A stretch of DNA of 64,000 bases from an uncultured Clostridium sp. GTDB lineage: Bacteria; Bacillota; Clostridia; TANB77; CAG-508. Both the position numbers and the translations under genes were made by a program. Below, one piece after another: positions 8,939 through 18,529 of this stretch. Under the pieces are notes generated by a model that saw only the letters and a program-made list of their open reading frames with translations, was not told the origin of the DNA and made no database searches. Each line of letters starts with the position of its first letter. The stretch's first letter is position 1. The stretch covers positions 1-64,000 of the forward strand of contig CANSMW010000004.1 of NCBI GenBank assembly GCA_947648215.1, given 5' to 3'.

Positions 8939-9630
8939 ATGGAAATTAGTAATGCTGTTTTAGCGTATCACAAAGCAAATCGATATGATAAAATATTTGC
9001 CAAAAAAAAGATTTGCTTGGTAAAAAGTTACATGTTCATAATGTTATCTCTCTAGCCCATACCATTGCTGAGTCTTCGTCCTATGATATCGATTACGAAT
9101 TATTAGCAATTTGTGCAGAACATCATGATGATGGTAGAGTAGACCAATATAATCTTCTTGGTAGCTTTATGGATACGGTTATCTCTCATAATGTACTTTC
9201 GCTTAATCGCTTAGAACATTTCTTATTGCAACATAGTTTTAATAAATTAGACCCTTCTATCAAGATTCTTCGTGATGTTATATTGTACCATGGTAGAATG
9301 TGGTTAACCGATTTATCTAAAGAAAGCAAACCTTATGTCAAAATTATTACTGCTACGGCGAATTTGAAAATGCTTGTAGTGGTATTTCTTATCTTTTAAA
9401 AGAAACAAAAACCGATGCAAAAGGATATATAAAACAAAACCTTAATATATTTGTTGCAACTTTTGCTATCGATTGTATAAAAACCTATCATGAAATTGCA
9501 AAAACTGCTTTTCTTCAAGAAGGTTATGGTTATTCATCGATTTTAGAAGGCTATCATGATGTTTCTAAACAAACACTTTCTCCTAACATGGCAAAACAAT
9601 ATAATATTCTATGTAATATTATATTGTTTT
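8939..9630 (+). pseudogene. Decayed paralogue of the HD-domain gene
   Basis: A GGAGG ribosome site and ATG at 8939 start MEISNAVLAYHKANRYDKIF, matching the intact copy at 7995. The frame then breaks in an A-run near 9002-9010, resumes as LHVHNVISLAHTIA, and breaks again near 9360 before the FENAC segment. About 35 residues matching NFVWEHFC-THCTTYAEY are missing. Neither break involves an in-frame CGG, and the changes cannot be fixed by a single skipped base. The sequence is AT-rich like the host, so this looks like the older resident copy. Confidence 0.8.
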
Positions 9631-9675
9631 TTATCTCTTCTATAAATTTATTTATACTATTCTCAATATCTTTGT

Positions 9676-9784
9676 TTATTGTTCTTTTAACCATTTTCGT
9701 ATCTCTTCAACATTTTTTTACTTGTTCCGATGTGTAATCATCTGCACTTTTAAACCAATATTCCTTTAAATCTATACTATTCAT
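9676..9784 (-). pseudogene. Small gene broken in an A-run
   Basis: Starts MNSIDLKEYWFKSADDYTSE, then stops after a run of seven A. With six A the reading continues VKNVEEIRKWLKEQ and ends at 9676. No family is recognised. The break is a plain homopolymer slip, not a CGG site. Confidence 0.45.
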
Positions 9785-9870
9785 ATAATTCCTCACTTTC
9801 AATCTATTTTTATTATAGCATTATTACCAAAGTTTTACTACATTTTATTAGTAATATTTTTGTAAAAATG

Positions 9871-9904
9871 TAAAAAGCAGAGCATATTTCTTTCTATACT
9901 CTGC
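9871..9904 (-). terminator. Terminator after ftsZ
   Basis: Stem gcagagtata / tatgctctgc with a short A-rich loop, followed on the minus strand by TTTTTA. It lies just past the ftsZ stop codon. Confidence 0.85.
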
Positions 9905-9913
9905 CTTGATTTT

Positions 9914-11032
9914 TTATTTTCCCATTCCCTTATTTTTTCTTAAAAAAGAAGGAATGTCTAATTCATTTGGATTTGATGTACTTTCGGTTGATGATGGAAT
10001 GGAGTTTATTTTCTTATCCCATACTTTTGCTACTTTATCAACAACACCTATGGTTGAAATTGGTGATTCGTTTTCAAAACCAGTTGCAATAACTGTGATT
10101 GAAATGTCATCTCCCATGGTTTCATCAATGACTGCACCAAAGATGATGTTTGCTTCTGGGTCTACGCTTCTTTGTACTAGTTCTGCTGCGGTGTTTACTT
10201 CGTGTAGTCCTAGTTCGGAACCACCAGTTATGTTAATAATAACTCCTCTTGCTCCTTCGATAGAAGTTTCTAGTAATGGACTTTGGATTGCTTGTTTTGC
10301 TGCATCTTCTGCTCTATTTTCACCAGTTGCTCTACCTACACCCATATGTGCCATTCCAGTATTTAGCATAATGGTTTTTACATCGGCAAAGTCTAGGTTA
10401 ACAAGTCCTGGTACAGCAATTAGATCTGAAATACCTTGAACACCTTGTCTTAAAACATCATCTGCCATTTTGAAGGCATCTACAATAGAGGTTTTACGGT
10501 CTATGATTTGTAATAATTTATCATTTGGTATTACCACTAAGGTATCTACTTTTCCTTTTAAGCTTTCTACTCCACGTTCTGCTTGTGAAAGTCTTTTCTT
10601 CCCTTCAAAGGTAAATGGTTTTGTTACCACACCAATGGTTAATATGCCCATTTCTTTTGCTGTTGCGGCAACAACTGGAGCGGCACCTGTTCCAGTTCCT
10701 CCTCCCATACCTGCAGTTACGAAAACCATGTCGGCTCCACGTAATACTTCTGCAATTTCTGATTTATTTTCTTCTGCGGATTGCGCACCAATATCTGGGT
10801 TTGCTCCTGCTCCTAGTCCTCTTGTAATTTTCTCTCCAATTTGAATTTTGGTTCCTGCTTTTGATTCTTGAAGAGCTTGTCTATCGGTATTGACAGAAAT
10901 GAATTCTACCCCTCTAATGCCAGATTCAATCATGCGGTTTACAGCATTATTTCCTGCTCCTCCCACACCGATAACTTTTATGGTTGCGGTTCCGTCTAAC
11001 ATTCTTTCATTATCTTCATAGTCCACCTTCAT
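9914..11032 (-). CDS. ftsZ: Cell division protein FtsZ
   Basis: Tubulin-like GTPase that forms the division ring. The GTP-binding signature [10 protein letters not shown] is at about residue 110 and the T7-loop region follows. A variable linker precedes a terminal segment with IPSFLRKN, the peptide that binds FtsA. I place the start at ATG 11030-11032 because GGGAGG lies seven bases upstream, giving 372 aa. It follows ftsA by about 45 bp and ends at its own terminator. No in-frame CGG. Confidence 0.98.
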   Translation of the reverse strand: MKVDYEDNERMLDGTATIKVIGVGGAGNNAVNRMIESGIRGVEFISVNTDRQALQESKAGTKIQIGEKITRGLGAGANPDIGAQSAEENKSEIAEVLRGADMVFVTAGMGGGTGTGAAPVVAATAKEMGILTIGVVTKPFTFEGKKRLSQAERGVESLKGKVDTLVVIPNDKLLQIIDRKTSIVDAFKMADDVLRQGVQGISDLIAVPGLVNLDFADVKTIMLNTGMAHMGVGRATGENRAEDAAKQAIQSPLLETSIEGARGVIINITGGSELGLHEVNTAAELVQRSVDPEANIIFGAVIDETMGDDISITVIATGFENESPISTIGVVDKVAKVWDKKINSIPSSTESTSNPNELDIPSFLRKNKGMGK

Positions 11033-11078
11033 ATTTAATCCTCCCAATATTTATTATAATTTAAAATTTAAAACTTGT

Positions 11079-12309
11079 TTATGTATAGAAAAATTCTTTA
11101 ATTCTATCAATAATCGTTAAAAAGATATTTGTATCTGATTTTGAATCGATACTACTTGATACCGTTTTCGCAAATGGTCTTGCTGCAATGTATCTTACCA
11201 AGGCATAGGCTGAACGAAAACTTGGTTTTATGGTACTTACTAGCCTTCCTGTTGAAATTTTAACTGGTATATTTAAAATGATTTTTCCCGCAACATCACT
11301 TTTGTTGATATTACTAATTCCCTGCCCCGTTAATACGACATTATTAATTCTAGGCTTAATGGCCTGGTTGGTAATATCTTTATTGACCAAAGAAAAGATT
11401 TCTTCAATTCTTGCTTCGATAATTTCGATTAGTTCAGAACTTTTAATCACCTTGTTTCTTTCGTCCCCTTTATAAGTATTTAAGATGATGTCATTATCAT
11501 TATCGATAAACGATTTTAGGGCTAATCCATATTGTCTTTTTAATTTGTCTGCTTCTTCTTCTGAGATGTTTAATACCACAGCAATATCGCTTGTAATGTT
11601 ATCTCCACCAAGTGGTATGGTATTCGTATATATAAAAGATTCCCCTTCAAATACACCAATATCCGTATTTCCAGCACCAATATCTAACACCATTACATTA
11701 TCGTGTAATTCGTTTACATCTAAAATTAAGTTTCTTTCTGCTAAGGTATTTGGTACCATCCCATCGGTGTCTAGTCCTGCTTTTTTAAGAACAGTCGAAA
11801 TTTGTCTTGTATACTCTTTATCTGCTAAAATAATTTGTGCATTTAACGTAAATTCAGATGATAAATTTCCAACTGGGTCATTGGTTCTTGTTCCATCTTT
11901 TAAGATAAATTCATTCGGAACAATATCAATAATTGTTTTCCCATCTGGTACTTCAATGTCTCTTACTTGCATAATGGCTTGTCCTACATCTCGTACCGAA
12001 ATTCCTGCATATTTGTCTTTTAACTCTTTTGTAACGCTATTTTGCACAATGGTAGCATATTTTCCTGGTATGGTTACATATGCAGAATTAATCTTAAATT
12101 TAGCCTCTTCTTCTGCCTTTTCAATTGTTTTTGCAATTGAAAGGGCAATATCATCTTCATTTATAATTTTTCCTTTTTTGATACCTTCACACTTGCTACT
12201 CGTAGAACATATAATTTCAATTTGATTGAAATTATTGACTTCCCCTACAACCGTTGATACTTTTGATGTTCCGGATATCAATTCCAACGATTATATCTCC
12301 TATTGCCAA
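11079..12309 (-). CDS. ftsA: Cell division protein FtsA, read through a +1 shift at CGG
   Basis: Actin-like protein that tethers FtsZ to the membrane. A TTG start at 12307-12309, eight bases after GGAGG, begins MAIGDIIVGIDI, then the frame is lost. Skipping the C of CGG at 12271-12273 turns ATC CGG AAC into ATC GGA ACA and restores DIGTSKVSTVVGE, the phosphate-binding loop of the actin fold. The remaining frame carries the second ATP motif (VMVLDIGAGNTDIG) and ends IKEFFYT, a membrane-binding amphipathic tail. Restored length 409 aa. No other in-frame CGG. An internal start would lose the first phosphate loop. Confidence 0.9.
12271..12273 (-). other. CGG shift site 2 (ftsA)
   Basis: Zero-frame GAT ATC CGG AAC; restored frame GAT ATC GGA ACA (Asp-Ile-Gly-Thr). 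The four-base unit is CGGA. Confidence 0.9.
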
Positions 12310-12427
12310 TGTTAATTCCTCCAATTTTTTATATAGTTTTTCACTTAGGTTAGGATATTATATTTTGAGAAAAATGTCAATAGTTTTTGTAATATTTTTG
12401 TAATATTTTTGCAATATTTTGTAACAA

Positions 12428-12578
12428 AAGAACCCCCAGTCGCTTCGCGACAGCCCCCTTAAGTAAAGGGGCCTTTTTTTCTACTATTTTAGACTAGTAA
12501 CATTATTCTTGAAACGTAGAGAAAAGCCTCCTTTATTTAAGGGAGGTGGCAGGGCGAAGCCCTGACGGAGGGTTCTTA
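12428..12578. repeat. 150-bp palindromic intergenic repeat with terminator-like ends
   Basis: Begins aagaacccccagtcgcttcg and ends with the inverted form (ggagggttctt). Each end forms its own hairpin and the ends also pair with each other. Related copies lie at 23591, 44699, 55650 and 61347. It sits between ftsA and the DUF1290 gene, where its hairpins may also act as terminators. It has no coding capacity. Confidence 0.8.
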
Positions 12579-12584
12579 CATATC

Positions 12585-12962
12585 TTATTTCTTTATAGTT
12601 TCTTCCTTTTTGGCTTTTAATTTGCCCATCCATTTATCAATATAATACCTACGAACAATGGCAAGATTAACAAACATTCTACCAACAAACACAACAATTG
12701 CTGCTAGGTAAATATCCACATTTAATCTTTCTCCTAAGTAGGTAAGTAAAATCGACAAAATCGCATTTCCAAAAAATCCTGTTACAAATATTTTTAAATC
12801 GAATTCCCCTTTTACCACAGAGGCAATTCCTCCAAATACAGAATCTAGTGCTGCTATGATGGAAATGGCTAAATAGCCAGATAAACTATATGGAATAATT
12901 GGGGCATTCATTCCTAAAAGAGCACCGATAATACATCCTATTACAATTGCAATAACAACCAT
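12585..12962 (-). CDS. DUF1290 (small basic protein family) membrane protein
   Basis: 125 aa with four predicted membrane segments (for example VVIAIVIGCIIGALLGM and YLAISIIAALDSVFGG) and a basic C-terminus. It matches the small membrane protein usually found between DUF881 genes and ftsA/ftsZ in Firmicutes. Its start overlaps the stop of the upstream DUF881 gene by one base, so they are coupled. The role is unknown; the position points to division. Confidence 0.85.
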   Translation of the reverse strand: MVVIAIVIGCIIGALLGMNAPIIPYSLSGYLAISIIAALDSVFGGIASVVKGEFDLKIFVTGFFGNAILSILLTYLGERLNVDIYLAAIVVFVGRMFVNLAIVRRYYIDKWMGKLKAKKEETIKK

Positions 12963-13690
12963 TATTTCTCCTCCTTTACTACATCTTTGGCATATTTTAT
13001 TTTAATCGTTCCCATATATTTGTTAATCACCATATTACTTTGCTTTTCTAGTTTTGCATTTGGGTGTCTTGTTACAAAGCCAACTGTTTTTAACGTTAAT
13101 GCACTCTCTAAATACTTAGCATCTCCAATGGCTTTAATGGTATAAGGTGATATTACTCTTTTTTTGTTTACTAATATAAATGCTTCATTATCAATATTGA
13201 TATTAATAATATCCGATAAATTCGTAATTCTTTGCCCATTAATGCTAATCGCTTCTGCCCCTGCAAGGATTAATTCATTGACTAGTTCTTGTAACTGGTA
13301 ACATTCAATTCTACCATCATGTTCGGAATCTTCATAGTCTGTATAGGTAATAACTACTCCATCTCCTTTTACATCGGTCAAACCGGCAAGAGTTTGTGCT
13401 TGTAAAAGCTCCTTATCTAACAATTCCGTTGCTTCTTGGTTGGAAACTCTTTTGTCTCGATATTCTTGCAAGGTTTGTCTGGTTTCTTCTAATTTTTGTT
13501 GTATTTCTCCGTGTTTTTCTTTCCAACTTGCTAGTTTTTCTGTTAATTCACTTTCTCTCATAGTTTCAATTTGAGCAATATTGGTTTCTTCTACCACTTT
13601 AAATTGCATAAACATAATATATGTTAACACAAAACAAACCATCCCAATGGTTACTATCATAATTCCTTTTCCTTTTTTCAACTCCATCAC
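12962..13690 (-). CDS. DUF881 family protein (second copy)
   Basis: 242 aa: one N-terminal membrane anchor (GIMIVTIGMVCFVLTYIMFM), a coiled-coil segment (residues 40-80) and the DUF881 fold (GVVITYTDYE, then ELILAGAEAISINGQRI). It is a paralogue of the preceding gene, sharing AEAISINGQRI and AIGDA. The coiled coil and anchor suggest a membrane scaffold facing outward, but the function is not established. Confidence 0.88.
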   Translation of the reverse strand: MMELKKGKGIMIVTIGMVCFVLTYIMFMQFKVVEETNIAQIETMRESELTEKLASWKEKHGEIQQKLEETRQTLQEYRDKRVSNQEATELLDKELLQAQTLAGLTDVKGDGVVITYTDYEDSEHDGRIECYQLQELVNELILAGAEAISINGQRITNLSDIININIDNEAFILVNKKRVISPYTIKAIGDAKYLESALTLKTVGFVTRHPNAKLEKQSNMVINKYMGTIKIKYAKDVVKEEK

Positions 13691-14404
13691 CTACTTTGCT
13701 ACTTCTATTGTTTTTTTGGTTAAAACACCATTGTATTTATCAATCTTTAAATTATCACTTTTTTTGGTTTCTACACTAATACCATCTTTTTGTAAAACTT
13801 CTATAAAGCCACCTGGACGCATAACATCATTAATTCTGTTGGCATCTCCAATTGCCCTTATTACAAAAGGACTTCCTACAATTTCGTCATTTACTTGAAT
13901 AACCGTTCCCACACAATTAATCGAAGTAGTAGGAACAATACGTTGTCCATTAATGCTAATTGCCTCTGCTCCTGTATTTTTTAATTCATTAACAACTGCT
14001 AATAAATCCGTATTATGTACCAATCCTGTGGCGGCACTAATTGTAGTTGTTGTACTGTCTTTTAGGGTAATTGTAATTCCTTCTCCTGTTACATCCGTTA
14101 GTCCTAAATAGGTATTAATCTTCTTTAATTCCTCTTGTTTTTCAACAGAAGAATCATCAGAAGAAAGACTTACTTGTCGTTCTTTTTCTAGGTTTAATTC
14201 TGCTTGTTCTAATTCCTCATAAATATGGTCATATTGTTCCTTCCATTTTAATACTTCATCTCTTAGGCGATCTTCTTTATGTGAGGTGTTTCCTGCTGTT
14301 GTTACAAGGCTTTTGGTAGTTTTTAATTGCATACTTATACCAAATGCTAACAATAAACACATAAGACCTAAGGTAATTGCTACTTCTTTTTTCTTTATTT
14401 TCAT
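13691..14404 (-). CDS. DUF881 family protein (first copy)
   Basis: 237 aa with an N-terminal membrane segment (VAITLGLMCLLLAFGI), a coiled coil to about residue 90, and the DUF881 core (TDVTGEGITITLKDS, NTGAEAISINGQRI, PFVIRAIGDANRI). A strong AAAGGAGG site precedes the ATG. It lies 29 bp after the extended end of ftsQ and abuts the second DUF881 gene. Confidence 0.88.
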   Translation of the reverse strand: MKIKKKEVAITLGLMCLLLAFGISMQLKTTKSLVTTAGNTSHKEDRLRDEVLKWKEQYDHIYEELEQAELNLEKERQVSLSSDDSSVEKQEELKKINTYLGLTDVTGEGITITLKDSTTTTISAATGLVHNTDLLAVVNELKNTGAEAISINGQRIVPTTSINCVGTVIQVNDEIVGSPFVIRAIGDANRINDVMRPGGFIEVLQKDGISVETKKSDNLKIDKYNGVLTKKTIEVAK

Positions 14405-14433
14405 GTTTTTTCCTCCTTTTGGTTTTGATTATA

Positions 14434-15857
14434 TTATGCCTGCGGTTGTGGTTCGGCTATTTGGTTTTCATCTCCACCGTGGTTCTTGGTCTGACTCCTC
14501 TGGTGGTGGGTCTGGTTCTGGTTGCCTTTCTCTAAAAAATACCTTTTCTCTTTCTAAATCGCCACCTGCAAATATTTCGCCTTCTAGTCCTTTGGTATCT
14601 TCTAGTGCTACTTTTATGTATAACATTCTACTACTTAAATGAGATGCGTCTCCTAAATAAACGTTTTTCTTTTCTTCGTCTAGTGCTAAAGTATAATTTT
14701 GCTTGTTGCTCATATCAATTCGATTTACTTTTGCTGTAATTCCATTACTTGCAATGGATTCTACAATTTTTAGTACGACTTCTAGTCTTGTTAAATCTTC
14801 TTTATTTAACCTGCCTCCTACTTCCACTTCCTCCATCGGAGTAGTATATCCTTTTATAATTGGTAGTTCTAACATCTGGCTTGATACTTCTAAAATATAT
14901 CCTTGGTTATCCATATAAAAATAACTATTCGCATATTCCAATAAAAATGTGGCTTTTCTTTCTTTTACTTGTAACTGTATTTTATCGGGAAGCACTCGTT
15001 TTACTTCCACACTTTCTATGTAAGCTTCTTGTTTGATGTTTTTTTGTATGGTTTCCTTTTTGTTTCGGTATAGGTTATCTCCTAGGCTAATACCAGAAAG
15101 GCTTAATATTGTTTCTTTTGAAATTTTCTCGTTTCCAATTACTTCTACCCCGGTTATATCAAATAATGGAGACATCATAAAAAATATAATTGCTGCTACC
15201 AATGCGCCGAAATAGGATTGTCCATTTTATAAGGATAAAAGATAATTTTTGTTTCTTTTTAGCCTTTTTTTTACGGTAAGGAGCAGATTTTCCATCTGCT
15301 CCTTTTTTCTTTTTATTAGAAGCCTTTTTTTTGGTATTTTTCCTTGTGTTAGCTTTTCTCGTTGTGTTTTTCTTGTTACCTCCTGCCTGGATTTTAGTTA
15401 CACCAATAACAATTTCATTATCAAAACGAAATACATTATTATTTTCTTCTATCTCATCTTCTTGCCCTTTTTTAGATTTTGTCTCTCCTTTTGCATGTTC
15501 TTTCTTGTCTTCTTTACTCTTTCTTGTTTTCCTTTTCGTTGATTCTTCTGGTTGTTTCTTATTCCAACTTCTTTTGTTTTTTCCTTTCCTCTCTTCTTCA
15601 AATTCATATTGTTCTTCTATATCATCGAATTCTTCTTTTTTCTTTTTATCTGTCTTTTCTTCTATATAACCAATTTTTTCTTTGCTTTTTTTCCTCTTTT
15701 TCGTTTTTGGTTCTAATGTTTTTTCTCCTAGGTAGTCATATTCTTCTTCCTGTTTTTTTTTCTTTTGCCCACGAGGTGAGTTTTTCTTTTTCTTTTTTTC
15801 GTCTGACTTATCTTCAAAATACAAAAAGTTTAATTCTTGGTTCTTTTTACTTTTCAT
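14434..15857 (-). CDS. ftsQ: Cell division protein FtsQ/DivIB with two CGG shift sites
   Basis: DivIB stabilises the divisome outside the membrane. The first frame is a lysine/glutamate-rich cytoplasmic tail of about 210 residues leading into the membrane segment. At TTT CGG CGC (15207-15209) skipping the C gives FGALVAAIIFFMM and then the POTRA domain (SPLFDITGVEVIGNEKIS). Near the end a second CGG (14477-14479, CCA CGG TGG) would stop after three codons in zero frame. Skipping its C gives EPGGDENQIAEPQPQA with a stop at 14434, which continues the proline/acid tail and brings the end to 29 bp before the next start. Restored length 473 aa. Confidence 0.85.
14477..14479 (-). other. CGG shift site 3 (ftsQ, C-terminal tail)
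   Basis: Zero-frame CCA CGG TGG AGA TGA; restored frame CCA GGT GGA GAT GAA. The four-base unit is CGGT. This is the least constrained of the ten sites because the tail is not conserved. Confidence 0.65.
15207..15209 (-). other. CGG shift site 4 (ftsQ, membrane segment)
   Basis: Zero-frame CTA TTT CGG CGC; restored frame CTA TTT GGC GCA TTG, which continues the membrane helix. The four-base unit is CGGC. Confidence 0.85.
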
Positions 15858-15864
15858 ACTTTTT

Positions 15865-17119
15865 TCAATTCACCTCTTTCGTAATTTTTGCTCCTAATTG
15901 GGTTAACTTTTCTTCTAATTTTTCATAACCACGTAAAATGTATTCGATACTGGTCACTTTTGTTTTTCCACTTGCCGAAAGCCCTGCTAACACCATAGCA
16001 GCTCCTCCTCTTAAATCAGTAGCCTCTACGACAGCTTTGGATAATTTTCGTACTCCTTTAATCACCGCAGTTCTTCCTTCTACCACAATTTTGACCCCCA
16101 TTTTGTTTAATTCATTTGTGTACTTGTATCGGTTTTCAAAAATATTTTCGGTTACAATCGATGTTCCTTTTGCTGTACAAAGCATGCTTACAAAAATGGC
16201 TTGCATATCGGTTGGAAAACCAGGATATGGCATGGTCTTTATTTCTACTGCTTTTAGTTTCTTTGGTGCTTGTAGAAAAACGGTATCTTTGGTGGTTTCT
16301 ATTTCACAACCACATTCTTTTAGTTTTTCTAATACTGGTGTTAAATGCTCTGGTACTACTTTGGTTAAAGTAAGTTTTCCCCCTGTACTTGCAACAGCAC
16401 AAAGTAACGTACCTGCTTCAATTCGGTCTGGCATGACTTGGTAGCCAGTATCTTTTAATTTTTCCACTCCATGAATGATGATCTCACTACTTCCAGCACC
16501 ACTTACTTTTGCTCCCATTTTATTTAGGAAATTTTGTAAGTCTACAATTTCTGGCTCCATGGCTGCATTGGAAATTACCGTTGTACCTTTAGCAAGTACT
16601 GCTACTAACATTGCATTTTCCGTTGCTCCCACACTTGGAAAATCCAAGTGAATTTTTTCTCCTGCTATTATATCACAACTACAATGGATATATCCAGTAC
16701 TTTTCGTAATATTCACACCTAAATTTTCAAATGCTTTTAAATGTAAATCAATTGGTCTTGCCCCAATATCACATCCACCTGGGCATGAAAAGGTTGCTTT
16801 TTTGCTCCTTCCAAGTAGTGCTCCTGCTAATATAACAGATGAACGCATTTTTCTCATTAGTTCCTCTGGAATTTCATATTGGTTTAATCCTCTTGAATCG
16901 ATTACTATTTTATCACGAACCCTTTTTACCTTGCAACCCAAATTTCGTAAAATTTCGATCATTACTTTGGTATCGTGTATATTGGGAACACGATATAATC
17001 TCGTAATTCCATTATTTAAAATCGATGCTGCTAAAATCGGCAAAGAAGCATTTTTCGAGCCAGAAGCATCGATTTCTCCCTCTAGCTTCTTACCTCCTGT
17101 AATTATGTACGATCCGCAT
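15865..17119 (-). CDS. murA: UDP-N-acetylglucosamine 1-carboxyvinyltransferase, CGG shift at codon 2
   Basis: MurA starts peptidoglycan precursor synthesis with UDP-GlcNAc and PEP. After a GGAGGG site the gene opens ATG CGG ATC, which stops after nine codons. Skipping the C gives MGSYIITGGKKLEGEIDASG and then SKNASLPILAASILNNG, exactly the MurA N-terminus with the KN catalytic pair. The flexible-loop cysteine lies in CPGGCDIGARPID. Restored length is 417 aa, the family norm. Without the shift the only start in this frame is a TTG inside the first domain. It lies 8 bp before ftsQ. Confidence 0.93.
17114..17116 (-). other. CGG shift site 5 (murA, codon 2)
   Basis: Zero-frame ATG CGG ATC GTA; restored frame ATG GGA TCG TAC. 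The four-base unit is CGGA. It is placed directly after the start codon. Confidence 0.9.
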
Positions 17120-17189
17120 AAACTTTTCCCTCCTTTATGATATATATATTATGCTAACCTTGTAAGGAGGGTGAATTTTGCTTATACAA

Positions 17190-17252
17190 TAAAAAAACAG
17201 AAGGCATAAAAAATAAGTTTGTAGCTATTTGCTTTTCTCCTTCTGTTTTTTG
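17190..17252 (-). terminator. Terminator after the pilin-like gene
   Basis: aaaaacagaagg pairs with ccttctgttttt around a loop of about 35 bases, flanked by A and T runs on both sides, so it could work in either direction. It lies between the pilin-like gene and murA. Confidence 0.6.
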
Positions 17253-17261
17253 GTCTATATT

Positions 17262-18482
17262 CTATTTTCCGTAAAATTGAATTTTTAATAAATCTACATA
17301 GCTTTTATTTATGCTTTCTGTAATATATAATCTCCAATATCTCGATTTTTTATTGTTTTTATCAGATTGAATGACTTCTATTGTTTCATTCATTGGAGTA
17401 GTATATTTTGTAAATTCATATATTGTTTCCCAGGTAAGATTATCCTCTGAAGACTGTAAATACATTTTTGTAGGTGCTGTATTGTTTCCTGGCTTTATAT
17501 GGACTTTGTAAATCCATACTTCCTTACCTTCTCCAAAATCATGACCTATATAGGCTGGCAAACTACTACTTTCCCAATCGTTTACTCCTGGAATTCCCCC
17601 TAGGAATGCATTAATTGGAGAGTGTATTTTATCATTACGTAAATAATTCGAAAATACAACATTACCAGTTTTTGTGGTTGAATTATATAATTGTAAGTTT
17701 GTAGTAGGCAAATTAACTACCCCACTATTATCTAGAGCTTGAATTGTATCTTCCTCCAAAATCTTATTTCTCCACTCATTATTCTGAATTATAAGATTAA
17801 TTGCTTTTTCATTTTCTAATAGTATAGTCGCTATATTTATATCTTGTGTGATTGGCACTATAAATATTTCTGGATGTTCTATAATATACGTTAGTTTTTC
17901 TTCATCTTGTATTATATTTTTAAATTTCTCTAAGTCTGTTAAAATATCAATACTTACTGGTGGCTCCTCTTTGATTTTATCTACTTGTCCTAAAATTTCC
18001 TTTTCAAATTCTTCAACTTCCTGAAAATCTTCAATTTCTGTTGTACCTATGATTGGTTGTTGTGATACTTTTTCTATTTTACCTGTTTCTCCTATTAGAA
18101 ATTTATATTTTGAATATTCATTTACTGATACAACAATTCCGTTTAAGTTTACTAAATTCTCTATTATTTCTTCTTTTATAGAGGCCTCAGCCTCATTATA
18201 ATATTTTTCGATTGTTATATCATTTACTCCTTTAATTACTTTTGCTATTTCTTGCAATGTATATATTTTATTCTCACTAGTACACATTGCTTGTATATCC
18301 ATCAATTCTAATTCTACGATTTCTTTAGCTGCCTCATATTCTGTTCTTATCACAGCATTTTTGGCATGATTTAATAATCCATCTTTTATTATCATTTGAT
18401 AAAGTATTATACCGGTTAAAATAAGCATTAAAATTATTGTAACAATTAGAGCAATTAATGTAATCCCCTTTGTATCTTTCAT
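17262..18482 (-). CDS. Pilin-like N-methylation protein with a C-terminal discoidin-like domain
   Basis: 406 aa. The N-terminus has a type IV pilin/pseudopilin signal (KG|ITLIALIVTIILMLILTG) although the residue five after the cleavage point is alanine, not the usual glutamate. The middle is acidic and helical. From about residue 265 the sequence (NSTTKTGNVVFSNYLRND, then YIGHDFGEGKEVWIYKVHI, then YWRLYI) looks like an F5/8 type C sugar-binding domain. Inference: a surface-exposed adhesin or minor pilin. No pilus genes lie next to it. Confidence 0.7.
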   Translation of the reverse strand: MKDTKGITLIALIVTIILMLILTGIILYQMIIKDGLLNHAKNAVIRTEYEAAKEIVELELMDIQAMCTSENKIYTLQEIAKVIKGVNDITIEKYYNEAEASIKEEIIENLVNLNGIVVSVNEYSKYKFLIGETGKIEKVSQQPIIGTTEIEDFQEVEEFEKEILGQVDKIKEEPPVSIDILTDLEKFKNIIQDEEKLTYIIEHPEIFIVPITQDINIATILLENEKAINLIIQNNEWRNKILEEDTIQALDNSGVVNLPTTNLQLYNSTTKTGNVVFSNYLRNDKIHSPINAFLGGIPGVNDWESSSLPAYIGHDFGEGKEVWIYKVHIKPGNNTAPTKMYLQSSEDNLTWETIYEFTKYTTPMNETIEVIQSDKNNKKSRYWRLYITESINKSYVDLLKIQFYGK

Positions 18483-18529
18483 TTTCTTTTCCTCCTAGAA
18501 ACTAAATAGAAACACTTTACATTATTTTT

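Noticed and set aside
8939..9630. Counting the two breaks in the HD pseudogene as CGG shift sites
   Set aside because: The first is in an A-run and the second near ACG GCG, where CGG is not in frame; a segment is also missing.
9676..9784. Small gene break as another shift site
   Set aside because: It is a seven-A homopolymer without CGG.
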